A stretch of 64,000 bases of DNA from Macropodus opercularis. Taxonomy: Eukaryota; Chordata; Actinopteri; Anabantiformes; Osphronemidae. Made by a program: the position numbers and the translations under genes. Of this stretch, positions 50,432 through 62,613 are shown piece after piece (the stretch's first letter is position 1; each line of letters begins with the position of its first letter). The notes beneath the pieces were generated by a model. The model saw only the letters and a list, made by a program, of their open reading frames with translations. It searched no databases and had not been told where the DNA came from. The DNA is taken from contig CM061109.1 in NCBI GenBank assembly GCA_030770545.1, positions 17,282,001-17,346,000 on the forward strand. The letters are read 5' to 3'.

Positions 50432-51231
50432 CTGTGCCACGTGATGTTTACCATATGTTCAGACATCTGCGGTAGCTGATTTGATTTGCTACAAGGCCTG
50501 AAGCATTGGATTAGTTAACCCACAAACTCTCCTTAATTGTATGTGTTGCATTTCTGTTAAGGTACTGAATCCATGTGATTGTTGAGCATTTTTGAGTTGA
50601 AGATGGCAAATGTGATATTCTGTATTGTTAGATGCATATGTGCTCCATGTAAAGATCTTATATTTTCAGTGATGCTAAATATTAATCATGACCTAGAATG
50701 ACCTAATCGAGCAACAATGAACACAAAGACGCCTGATCTTGTGCCTCTAATGGTGCGTTTAAGGACAGTCAGGGCTGTGCTTAGTGGGAATGTTCAGTAT
50801 GATAAGCTGATGAGATGATTGTCTCTACTAACTCTGTCGTAGAGGAGCTGTATTAAAATAATGCATTTATCAATCAAACACAGAACAAGAAAAGTTTCAG
50901 GGTCTATTAGAACAGAGCCATTATGATCAGCTGTGAAAACGTCTGTTGTTGTCTATGTACCATTTAAAATCACACAGTGCCTGATCCAACCTCTCGTAAT
51001 TCAGGGAAAAGTGGACATCGTGCTCCTCCCTATTAAGACCTGTAAATAGATGATGGTGAATGATGCTGAACTGTGTTTTATGCTGTTGACATTTTTGTGA
51101 AGATTAAATTGTTCAGTCTTTCCCAGTTTGTTTTCTCCCGTCCTGGTTCGTGTGGTTGGTCAGGACCAGCATGGGTGCTCTGCCCGTGAACACCAGGCCA
51201 GGCATTAAACCGTTCCAGTGGGTTGTCGGTT
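50432..51231. other. Shared 3' region of slc15a2 and hspbap1
   Basis: The two genes converge here: slc15a2 stops at 50431 and hspbap1 stops at 51232 on the other strand. An ATTAAA on the plus strand at 51103-51108, followed by a GT-rich stretch, would place the slc15a2 transcript end about 130 bases short of the hspbap1 stop. No clear minus-strand AATAAA was found within the interval. The two 3' UTRs probably overlap. Confidence 0.5.
51103..51108 (+). terminator. Candidate poly(A) signal of slc15a2
   Basis: ATTAAA followed by TTGTTCAGTCTTTCCCAGT and a TTTGTTTT stretch. It is about 670 bases after the stop codon. Confidence 0.4.
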
Positions 51232-54200
51232 TTATGACGTGGCCCTGTGCCTTCCTCCGTGCCTTTCCAGTAAGAGCTCAGTGACACGGTTGATGACATC
51301 AGGATGAAGCAGGCAGTCCAGAAGGTTGTTCGTTGTTATTGCTGCATGTCTTAAATCAACGGCTTCTCTTCTTTGAGTAGAACCAGAGCTACATTCAGCA
51401 GGCGTGGCGTCACTTCTTGGAGCTGCATCTGAGGTAACGCTGCAGTCTTCTGCAAATTCATCTGCATAATTCCCGAGAGGTTGAACCTCCAGCTCCCTTG
51501 TTGTCATTGACCTTGTTTCTGGTGAATCCTCCTGCTGACCACGCACAGGGATGAGACTTGGCCCAAAGGGAACGCTGAAGGTTGAACAACCCCCCACTTG
51601 GGCTCTATTTTTCCTGATTTGCCCTGTGGAGTCTCGCTTCACTGGATGAGCTTGTCTCAGCTTAAAGTGTCTTTGGGCACATGCCCCAACTGCCAGGTTC
51701 AGGTACTGCATGTTGTCATTATGGGATGTTACTCCTTCCTGCAAAAACATAACCCGGACAAGCTGTCACACCGAGTTCTCTAGAGAGCAGCTGACAGACA
51801 CAACCCCCTACTTGCCTCTCTGCTGGGATACTATTACATCCACAGCTGGGTGGAACGTCTGAAAGGCCACTAAGCAAACATGGTGAAGACGATGTTTACT
51901 CTGCAGGGCAGTGTTTTAAGGTTTACAATCAAGATCGGGCCTTGTATTAAAATGTTAACTTTCACAGAAAAATGTAACCGTCTGAGATTCTAAAAGGAAA
52001 CAGATGCGGTTTCCTTTCTGAGACTCGTGTGTACCTGAGGACTGTGGTTTTTCAAGATCAAAATATAAACCGTGCAGTGCATCAACAGAAAAACGTCGTC
52101 TTGCAGCAGCTGGTTGCTAATATTTCTGGGAAGCCCCTTCAGCTTTTATTACTGTTTGTTTACATGTTCACAAGCTGTGGTAATAGCCACTGCTGAGTTA
52201 CAGCTCGAACAGCTGTCTGCTGCACTTCCTTACGCTGCATGTCATAACGTATGAAATGAAACACGTTCAGTTTCTGTCTCTTTAAACTCAGTGTATATAT
52301 TCAGATTCAGATGTCTGATGCAAAAGGTCTTTCAGTCTGTTAAATCTGGTGCGGCACAAAATTACATGTCAGCTTGTAAATGCCTGACACACATACGAGA
52401 CAGCTCGTAAATCACTGCAAAGATACAGGACCTCAGTGTCAGTCGCCAGCATCCGTGGTTCCACACAGTCTCTTATTCTGCTAACGCACAGTAAACAATC
52501 TGCTGTAGGCGGAATAAATGTACGTTGTGTGGCAGAAACTCAGTGGAAGTTATAGCAGGTGGTACTTTACCGTCTCTAGCATCTCATCAACACTAAGGAC
52601 ATATTTTAAACCAATAATGTTGCAGAATGGAGAACGTGACCACAGAGTTGCTGCCTGCAGAGGCGTTTTTGGTGAGCAACAGCTTTAATGAAGGACTTCA
52701 AGCCACAGGTGTCTAGATAAATGTATATCATATAATCTGGAGAGACAATAAGTACCAACCAAATAGTGGACTCGCATTTATATTTTGTGGTTTTTAATTA
52801 ATTATAATTATGTAATTGTCCAAAACAAGGCCATAATTTGCTACTACAATAGATAAGAATAATGGAACGAGCCAAACTGCATATTTTGTGGTAGCTCAGA
52901 GTGACTGTGTTCACCACCTACAAGGACAGTAGTAAGAAATAATAAGACAGAGCTCTTTAATTCAGAGCATAATTAGGATGAAAGAATAATTCATGTTTTA
53001 ATTAGTGCTACCTCGGTCGGGTTGAGCCAGTCGTCAGTGTCGTCATCACTTTGAGCACTTTTAATGGCGCAGACAACGGCCTTGGTCACCGCTTCGCTAA
53101 CTCTTGCCACGTCATCCTCTTCCTGCGAAAAAAGGAAAGACAAGCAAAGCCAGAATGGGTTCTGCATATCAAGATACAATTACAATACACACACAATTAT
53201 AGGGCTGCTGTCTTAGGCTACAGGCAGGTTTGCTGTGTCTGTGTCCTTGCACGCAAAGCGGGAGAGGGACCTGCGCTTTGAATAAACATTTGTCTGACAG
53301 GAGGGAGCTGTTTTAATGCAGCACACACTCCTCGCTATGCAGAGACACTCATCATAATGACAGGAAATCTTACACTGCCAGGCCTGTTCATTACTCAAAG
53401 CTGAGAGGAGCCTTCATCTGGGAGCAATCAACCCACATCAACCCTGAGCAGGAGTTCTCCAGGGCACAGGGAAGGAGAGCTGACACGTCTCACATTTTTT
53501 TGATTATCTGAGGTTTTGAGCTGAATAGTTCAGGATGAGGGAGGGAAATAAATGGGTTGCTTACCAACTCAATCCAAGAGTTGACGCTGACAGTAATGGG
53601 ATCCACCGACTCCACATAGTGCCACCAATGCCTGGGGACATAGAGCACCTAAACAGAAAGGGTAAGAAGTCCTTAGAAGTTTAGGTGCACGGACAGTGCA
53701 TTGATTTCACTCCTGTCCTGGTTTCCTCAGTGGTGAACAGTGAGGGAATAAGTTAATGTCATCATCCACTAGATGGTAGCATACACCTCTGTTTGTCCCT
53801 GTGGTTCACCAAGCTCTAATAAAACAGGTAGATTCCCTCCAGAGCCTTCATTCATTCGAGACGTGAAGAACGATCATCCCGATGTGATCTGCAGTGACAG
53901 AATCCTCTGGAATATTTCTGTTGACACTGTCTATTCTGAGACAGCCCATTGTTTTACAAGCACAATAGATCACTAGTAACACGCAAAGCTCAGTGACGCT
54001 GTTGAGTAAGGTCTGTAAGGTCAGTTTGGAAGCAAAATATAGGAAATGATCTGCTTCCCATATGCTACTACGTCACAAGTAACTAATTAGGTAAATTCAG
54101 GTCATGTGTTATCACCGAGCCAACAACATTCGCTAAATAACTTCGCTAAGTAAACTTCAGATAATGTCTATGGCTCTGGCAGATAGGTCATCACCCTACA

Positions 54201-57200
54201 ACCGGCAGCCGGCAATTCCTGACTAGAGGGGTTTGGTGCGTCTGATAGAAGAGCCTTTAGTACGGAACTAGAGATCCAGCAAGAAAAAACAGACAGGCGG
54301 TTAATTTTGTCACTACTTTGACTCTTGAAGAACAATGCAATGCAGGAGGAATCAGAAACGAAGCAAAGTAGGGCAAATCCATCCAGAAAACATTCCCTTT
54401 GAATGCAAAACTACTCGAGTAGCAGAGGGTGTGCTCTGTAAACTGGGGCACCGCAAAAGCTTCTGACTGTGAAACACTTCAATCATAACGTGCTCTGAAC
54501 TAACCCTTTAAAGCAGAGCGGATGACAGGAAGCCGACTGATTTGTCAGTTGATCTACTGGCCTCGACTTGACCCTGTAACTTTTCTCCAGACTGAATATC
54601 AAGAGTGATGATGCCCCAAACTTTAATGCAGCTTAACCTTCCACTGCCTTCCGAATAAAAGCCCAGCCTGCTGAAGGTGATGGGGCATTACAGAGAAGGC
54701 CGCAGTTTAATTGAAACACAACCCTTGCCTTGCTTCACACTTTTATGGAGGACACCAGGACGAATAAATCTCAGCGTTGAAGGTAATTTTACATGTGCTG
54801 TGCTTAAAGACCAATAAAACTGTATTTTATTGTTATTGCCTGTGTCACAAGCAGTTTATGACACCGATGTGAAATAACAGTGTTGTATAATATCACATGT
54901 CAGGAAACTGTTCTTGTTGTTTGTCCATGAAGTGTAATGTTATTCCATCAGTTCAATATGTTGATACAAAGTAAAATACAGAAATAAAAATGAGAACAAA
55001 CTATTACATTTAATAGAAACAGTAATTGAAGACTGAAATTGAAATGAAATTCCACCTTTATTTAACAGTTTCTGTGCTATGGTCAAGGTGAAATTGTCAC
55101 CGTGGCAGCAGTCCTAATACAGCAAAACTAAAAAACTAAACAAGGTTAAAGTTGGATCAACGATATGGTGAAATCTAATATTGTGATGTGATGACTTATA
55201 TTTTGTGCTGAAATTCTAACCTGTCCTGGCTGCAGAGTAACGATGTGGGGCCTGGCTCTTCGAAAGGCAGGGAACCTCCTCAGGTCTGGACGGAGCACAT
55301 CCACCTGGCTGAAGACACTGGACTCCTCGTAGGGGATCCTGGTTGGGTAGAGGTTGGCAGTGTCCTCCGGAGGAAACAGGTGCCAGCGCTTCCTAAACAA
55401 GACAAACATGTCACTGTAGAGCCTAACTCAAATAACTGAGCAAAGATTTAGGACAACTGCTTGGTCAGACACGTTGGTGCCAGGGCACGATGTTGTAAGC
55501 TGTTCAGCGTTGGCTGGTTTTGAGAATGCAGCTGTTTCTATTACAAAACTATCCAAAATACAAGAGATCATGAAACTATTTATGAATCTCCACTGGCCAC
55601 TACTATGGATACCTAAAAAAGTCTGGTATAGATTTTTTTCAGGTGTAATAGCTTAACATGTAAACAAACATAAGATATTTTACTCAGTTGAATCCAGATT
55701 TAGAATATTGTTTGCTTTAGTTTATTATTTTGGATGATGATAAAAGCTGACATGGCTAATTGCAAATCAATTCTTAGAAAACAGGTTTCTTCACCCTAGA
55801 AAATCAGATAACGAATAATGAGAGTGCTGTGTTAAAAACACTCACACGCTCACGTCATTTTCTGTTTATCTGACCCTGTCATGGTATCAGTCTGCACTGT
55901 TGTATTTTCATGGATCAGCAGTGTCACAGAACGGCTGCAGCTCAGTTTCATTCCATCTGAGATCAATACAGAATAAAAAGAGCCTGAGAACCAATTACAA
56001 GCAGCGAGATAAAACCGCTGCTCTCTGAGAGAACAACAGCGAGAGATAAGCTGCAAAAAGACCTTTTCCCTTTTGTTTCTTGGCTCAGTGCCTCATATGG
56101 TGCTTCATCCAGTGGCTCCACGTTCCCTCTTGCTCTGATGAGCTTTGCGACACATTAAGTCTCTCACATTTGGTGTCGCGTGCAGGGTCAGGTGGCAACA
56201 GGCAGAAATCTCTGTGAGTCGAGTTGTGTTGACATCTAAACATAGTTACGGTAAATGTTGTATGATAAACAGGCTATTTATAGGCTACGTAACCCATTCG
56301 TCCTGGTTTTACTTAAAAGGATGTCTTTTGACCTGACAAATGCAAATATACAAAACCGACCTCTCTTGTTAATGTATCACATCTCCCACCCAAGCAGTCC
56401 AGATATTGGAATAATGAATAGTGCAAGAATACTGATTATTTGCCCTGATATAAAGCAAACACGGGCTGTGATCCTTACCGTCCCTGTACCTGCAGTACCA
56501 GGTTACAACCATAAGAGTCCAGGTGGCACGGCGTGTTGGCTCCCTCTGTGCCGATCCATAGAGTGCTCTCTTTCCCGTTACGCCCCTCAAAACCAAACTC
56601 TGACCACTTAACGTCCTGCAGCGCACAAACACAACACATTTAAATGACAATCTAAAATAATGGCCCAATATAAACATGCCCGCTCTTATTGTCTGTCTTA
56701 ATAACATGACACGGAGACAATGCTCACATTTTTACTGTCACAGTTCTGCTATAAGCTCACAGATGTAACCTCACCTCATCAACTACTTTGACAGGGCCTA
56801 TTATAGAAATCCAATTGATGTCTCCATGTAGCGAAACCAAGCTACAGTATTTGCCATCTTTCAAGAAAAACTAGCCTGTCAATCACATCCCGTCAGATCA
56901 CAAAGGGGCAGCAATCAAACCTGCATCCTGAATAACGAAGCCATTACCATATACACAGTGTGCTGTGAATGACAGACTGGTCAATCTAGGCCTCAGGCAG
57001 AGCTTCTCACGGCACCATTTATCCTGTAAAAAGCTCATGTCTGCCTGTCTCAAAGGCATGAATGTCAGCAGGTAATAATTGCAAGTGGATGCCCAATAAA
57101 AGTTTATCACTGAGGTAAAAATAAAATGAACGCATGGCAGGGACTCGAGAAATGGATGGCACTTTTATGTCTGTACCTTGCAGAGGACAAGAATAGCAGC

Positions 57201-59195
57201 TAGTATGAGGTCGTTAAGGCAAAGCTTAACATTTTAATTGAAAATGTCAAAACAAGGAAAAAGGGTATGAATATAAACGAGCATTTTGATAAAAACACAG
57301 ACTAGAAAGAAATGTTCTGACTGTTTCAATCTGGGGTTTTTTCTCATTTATTTCTAATTTGTAGATAAGCTAAAAGTCTAGATTAGCACAAGGATGCAAA
57401 TGTGTTAGTCTCCGGGTTATCTTTTATTCATGTTAACTCTGCAGCCTGTAGCTTCGGAACCCGGCTGGCCAGTGGTACTGTATGAAAGACACGCTCCCAT
57501 TTAACCTTTTCAGCTACCTTAAAACGTGCTGTATGTTGTTTCCACGTCTATGTTCTCATTTGTTCGAACATAACTCACATACTTTAGAGGTATTAATAAA
57601 ATCTAAATTACATACACTGCATACAGACACGTAGTACAGACAGACTGATTCAGGTCAGAGTCTGAGTGATAATCACAAACACTATAATCTTCAAAATATC
57701 AATAAAAAGCTTTCTAGGCGCGAAGTCAAACACCTTAAGCATCAACACGGAGTCTGTGACCTAAAATTCCTACTGTTCAAACAGCAGGAAGATGTGGATA
57801 CTTATGCAGGAGGGTGATTACCTCAAACATGGAAGGCTGATCTTGAAACAGCCTGGCAATGTATTTGTAGTCAGCGTAGGCCCAGTAATTGGAGTATGAG
57901 TATTCAATGAATGGCCCTACATCTAATCCGGGCTGGTTCCGGGTCCAGCTGAGAAAGTGTGTTAGTTTGGCCTCCACATATGAACACTGGGTTTCAAACA
58001 GAGGACCTAAAAGAGCAGAAAAAAGAGTAATTATTAAAACAATTCAATTAAAAAACGATTTTAACAAATCTACTTTGTAACAAATGCAATGCCTACAGCA
58101 AACTGGTACGACTATGTACTGTCATAGAGGCACTAGATGTTGTTTTACTCATTATTATCACAGTTTCAGTGATTTACTTTTGCTTTGCTTGGAGTAAACA
58201 GTCTGTCTATGCTTGAGTGATGACATTTAGAATCCATCTTTAGAAATGCCCACCTGTCAGCTGTCAGGGCTGAAAAAGATGATTTAGAAATCTAATTAGC
58301 TAGGTTTTATTACAGGACACACTCTCTGTCATTCATCACAGGTGGAATCATTACTGTGGCTGTTTGGGAGCCACGTGCAGGGCAAAACACAGCAGATGCT
58401 CAAAGAAAGAAAAACATTCTTTTCTTCCGCTTGTGTGACATTTTCAATCAGATCATTAAACAGCCTTCAGTGCTCCAGGTCCTGCTAAGCACGGTTTAAT
58501 GTGTAAATAATCACTTGTCAGAGAATGAGCCACACAAGACTGCAGGCAAATATTATGTGATCAATTGGGTGAAATCTCACAAACGCCATATGAGGCTCTG
58601 TGCACTGATGCTACCAGAAACGCAGAAACAGCCTATTAATTTGCTGAGATTAAGCTGGATGTTCTGAATGGAAATTGAAATTTCTTGCAAAGCATCCGAC
58701 CTAAATGTGTTAGAGTGGAGTGGACAGTTTGGTAAAATGAAAAAACATGGACACCCAGGATTAACACCCGTTTCTGTTACTTTAATTTCACCCTGATGTC
58801 GAAGTCTTAGTGTGTTATATACTTATCATATCATGTACACATAAGTAAGTATATCAATTTTAACATTTGAAGTAATGATAATGTCACTTTTCTCAGAGAA
58901 CTTACTGAACGGTCTGAATCAGATTGTAATTCATTGCGCATGCAATCAGGTGATTAATTACACAAGCTTTAATTCAGCGCAGATCTGTCTGACATAATCC
59001 CCTGTTCTTACTGTTAATCTCCTCTTTGTTCCCAAGTCTGAATTGGATGAGTCTGTCACCAAAGCAGCCAGCCAGGTGTTCAGCGGTCCAGCGGAGGACA
59101 GGCCAGCCACAGGCCATGTCCATGAAGACGGCAGGCTGCTGCAGATGACGCAGAATCCTGCGGGTCTCTTCTGGGGTGAAAGGTTTACTGGCCAT
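51232..59195 (-). CDS. hspbap1: HSPB1-associated protein 1 (JmjC domain)
   Basis: JmjC-fold protein that binds the small heat-shock protein HSP27 in mammals; possible Fe(II)/2-oxoglutarate dioxygenase. Coding exons (minus): 59195-59012, 58006-57822, 56615-56479, 55392-55221, 53648-53565, 53122-53012, 51738-51232. Phases agree; 459 residues against 488 in human. The ATG is 3 bases into its exon, and the upstream UTR exon has an in-frame TAG. Family blocks: FWAYADYKY-like NYWAYADYKYIARLF, STLWIG, TPCHLDSYGCNL with HxD at H154/D156, KRWHLFPPEDTANLYPTRIPYEESSVFS, VPRHWWHYVES with the distal His236, WLNPTE. All three iron ligands are present. The last exon (169 codons) is poorly conserved except near its end (LLDCLLHPDVINRVTELLLE), which matches the human C-terminus. 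Confidence 0.95.
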
Positions 59196-59540
59196 AGTCT
59201 GTAGGACACACCAGTGAATCTCAAGGCACTTAGAGAAATATTTACCGATAAACACATTATATCCGAGTAGATGAGGTACATTCTTATTGATTATGCTTAT
59301 TGGCTAAGATGTGTTTTTTCTCTGTAAACCAAACAGTGTAGATTGTGTTACAAGCCTTTCTCTGTACAACTCTAGTGTAGTTACTTTCTACTTAGCTTCT
59401 TTTAAACACAATTGCTGGTGGCAGTCCGTTGTTTATAGGTTTAGTATGAACGTGTAAACGCTAACCTCTGCTCTCCTGGGAAAGCTAACGCGAGCTAGCT
59501 TCTCGGACATAAGGGATCGTTGGAAAAACAGGGCGCTCAC

Positions 59541-59575
59541 CTTCCACTACACGTGCAGCTGAGGTTTGGACGGAA
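59541..59575 (-). other. hspbap1: Non-coding first exon of hspbap1 (right end approximate)
   Basis: Minus-strand donor GTGGAAG|GTGAGCG (exon end 59541) pairs with the acceptor CCTACAG just before the hspbap1 start exon at 59198. It carries an in-frame stop, so translation starts in the next exon. The cap site is not visible. Confidence 0.5.
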
Positions 59576-59890
59576 GTAAACAAAACTCACGTGACAGTGA
59601 ACGGTTTCAATTCGCACTTCACTGTGAATCTACTCCATTTCGGCTCCGCTGCCGATGCAACAGCACCAAACAAGCCAACGCAGCAAATGAGCCAAGATGG
59701 CAGCAACACGACCACAGTTTCCGCAACGCAACGGGTTCCGTCCGGACATGCGCAGTGACGTTAAAGTGTCAGAGCTAACGTCTGGTTTGTTTGTGTGGAC
59801 CTCGGAAACACGGTGAGGCGGTTAGTTTCCCGTTGTTGTGCCATCGTTTAAACCGGGCTTGTGTCGGAATTGACTGTCAGATAAGCTACA
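59542..59890. promoter_or_regulatory. Head-to-head promoter of hspbap1 and slc49a4
   Basis: Only about 350 bases separate the hspbap1 first-exon donor from the slc49a4 start codon, transcribed in opposite directions. The interval has no TATA box I can see. It contains two CACGTG E-boxes (59550-59555 and 59588-59593) and a YY1-like CCAAGATGGCAGC near 59692-59704. This is the usual architecture of a shared housekeeping promoter. Confidence 0.6.
59586..59595. promoter_or_regulatory. CLEAR-like E-box
   Basis: CTCACGTGAC matches 9 of 10 bases of the known CLEAR palindrome GTCACGTGAC, which is bound by TFEB/TFE3. It lies about 295 bases before the start of slc49a4, a lysosomal membrane protein gene. 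Regulation by TFEB is inferred. Confidence 0.5.
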
Positions 59891-62613
59891 ATGGGTGCCG
59901 GTCCGAGCACCGAGGCCGAAAGGGAGCCGCTTCTCGCCGCTAGCCAGGCGGAGGCGAACAGTCCGCCGGTGAACAGCAGGGTTTACGCGAGAAGATGGCT
60001 GGTTCTGAGCGTGTTCTCCCTGCTGGGACTGCTCCAGGGGATGGTGTGGAACTTCTGGGGCCCTATCCAGAACTCTGCTGCTAAAGCCTACGGTTTCACC
60101 AAGTCCGACATCGCGGTTCTGGTGCTGTGGGGCCCGGTGGGTTTCCTTCCCTGGCTGCTGTTCATGTGGTTAATGGATAAAAAAGGTGAGCTAATGGGAG
60201 CTGTGTGCTATCCTAGCTAGTGCTCGCTTTGGCCTAAATGAGGAATGTTTTTATTGCCAGCTGGTTAAATCACACACCGCTGGATCCTGATCACGATATT
60301 CTTATCTGTAAACACATCTGTTATCGGACTAAACCCGTTTCCCAGGTCACAGTTTGTACTGATAACAGTCAATAAGAGCCCTGACTATCCTCGGCATGTT
60401 CACTGACCAGATAACCATTGTCGGTCAATATTTAATAACATATTAGCCTAATTTTGAATATATCTAAACATACCAGGCACCCAATTAAATTCATATTTGA
60501 AGGAATTCATCGATATGTCTATCAGACCTTTCCACAACCAACTAATTGGATAAATTAACCTCTGACCGTGTATGAATCCCTTTTAATTAAGGTTATGAGC
60601 TGCATCAAAATTCCCCAAAACATAAAAGGACAAACTTGCAACCATTTGTTTTATTTCGCAAGGGTTTAAAATATATTCAAAAGGGCAATGAAAATATAAA
60701 ATGTTGATATTGATTAATATAAGCAAGCATGTTTATTTCAAAGGACTTGAGCATTATGGTATAGGAACACGGAAAAGAAGTTGATGGTAAGAACTTGACT
60801 CATAGCTGAGCTGCTGAGTTGACACCTTCCACCCAACCAGTTCTGCATCACCTGACTGACGTGTAGTAATGGCTTGAATTGTCAGGAGACACAAACAACA
60901 GACACAACAACAAGCCTGGTGATGAACTCCACATGCTAAAACTCGCCAAGATATTACATGAGTCATCTTGTGAGTCTGATGCGTCACTAATTAGTATTAA
61001 TTTTCTTGTAAATTAAATATACTCAGTGGTTTTTCATCATATTAGTGTGTTGTGGTGGGATAATTCCACTGCTCATTCTCTTTAAACCTGTGAAGTTGTT
61101 GCTCAACTTTATCTCAAACATGTCGCTATGTCTGCCTCCGACTCATTTATTGAGTTAGTGCAGCTCATTCAAAACTCACAGATTGCATTAAGCCATAGTG
61201 AGACCTTGTTTAAAACACCACCATAACACCCCGATGTTGCAACACAAATATAAACTGCTCATGTACGTCCATATTGGCTTTGTTTCAAGCTGTCACGGGT
61301 GACAGTTCTTGGTTCTAGTGTAGTTCCCATTATCCCAGAGTAGGAACTCTTAATGATAACACAGTAGTCCCCGTCCTTAGGAAACCATGCCAGATTTGAT
61401 GCAGCCATAGAGTAGTAAGGCCACATGATGTGCTTATAGCACGCTGCATGTATACGGTGATGTTTAAAGAAGTGTCGGAGAGAGCTGATCCATCCATTTA
61501 ACTGAGCCTTTAGCCTTTAATGTAACTGGGCCTTTTCTTGATCTACAATTGAACCGCAGGTGTACTTCTTGGCCCATTTAGACCCCTGCTGCTCTAGATA
61601 CTGTAGTTTTAAAATGGACTATTCAGAGTATTCTAAAAATTTAGTAAAAGCCCTATTTTCTCAGTAGGGCTGCAGCTTATGATTATGAAATGTATTGAGT
61701 TCTTGGTTCAAATCAGCACCACTGAGTCGTTTTGTCTTCTGTTTTATTTCTTTCTTTCTTTATGTAACAGATCTTTGGCCCTTTATTGTAAATTACTTCA
61801 CACCATTGTCACGATTTTTATGTCCGTCACCTTGTGAGTAGTGAAGTGCTTTTTCTTTTGTCAAGTAAAATTTAAAACTTATTCTTAGCGCTTTTATTTT
61901 TGCGGAAAAACCTCACTTCCTCCCGTAGTGAAGGTTTTTTTGTTCTAGGCAAATGCTTGTACTTGAGTGCTTTCTTTGAAATTAAAGCAATACTGCTAGG
62001 TAAAATTCATATTGGCTTGTTGTGATTTTTTTAAATTCTTATTTATGATGGATGAAGTACAATCCCATCATAATGATTTGCTCATCAATTCATATGGAAA
62101 GAAGAACAGAGAAATGAAGGGAGCTTCCTTAAATCGCTGTCATGTGGGTAAAACCGAGAACAGACACCACAAGGTTGACTGATACTTACTTACTTCATAA
62201 CAATGTTCTAACACAAGTGAGAATAAGCAAGAAATTCAGTTTCTTGACGATTGGCTTTATGCTTAATGTTACAGTTGGTCAAAATTTCAAGGTTATTAAG
62301 AAGCTAAAACAAATACAGCCTGTGCAGCAGTTGAGCAATAAAGCCTCCAAATATAAAGGTCATATTGTTTTTTGTCGTTTTATTCTAGCATTAAAAGACA
62401 TAATAAACAACACATTATACTGGACGTAATAGTTAACGATCCAGTGTTTGAAATAATTAACACCCCATCATCTTGAATTATTTTTCTCTCTCTTCATGAT
62501 CGTTTCCTGTGCCTTCCAGGTTTACGGGCATCCCTTCTGCTGTCTGCATTTTTCATGCTGCTGGGATCAGCTCTGCGCAGCATCCCGCTGTCAGAACAGG
62601 CTCTCAGACGATG
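59891..62613 (+). CDS. slc49a4: Lysosomal MFS transporter SLC49A4 (DIRC2), 5' part
   Basis: Twelve-TM major-facilitator protein of the lysosomal membrane (disrupted in renal carcinoma 2). Two exons lie in the window: 59891-60185 and 62520-62613, joined in phase 1; the second ends in phase 2 at a GTAAGA donor, and later exons are beyond 64000. An in-frame TAA lies 9 bases before the ATG. The N-terminus carries an acidic dileucine, EREPLL (residues 11-16), matching the human lysosomal sorting motif. RRWLVLSVFSLLGLLQGMVW is TM1, GPIQNSAAKAYGF the conserved loop, LWGPVGFLPWLLFMWLMDKK TM2. Exon 2 (LRASLLLSAFFMLLGSALR) is TM3. The next human block (GGQMLNG) was not found before the window end. Confidence 0.94.
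60186..62519 (+). other. slc49a4: First intron of slc49a4
   Basis: A 2.3-kb intron with GT-AG ends that join the two exons in frame. AT-rich, with no exon-like ORF, RNA gene or recognisable repeat seen. Confidence 0.8.

Noticed and set aside
56255..56611. 118-residue plus-strand ORF
   Set aside because: It overlaps hspbap1 coding exon 4 in antisense; the minus-strand JmjC motif explains the open frame.
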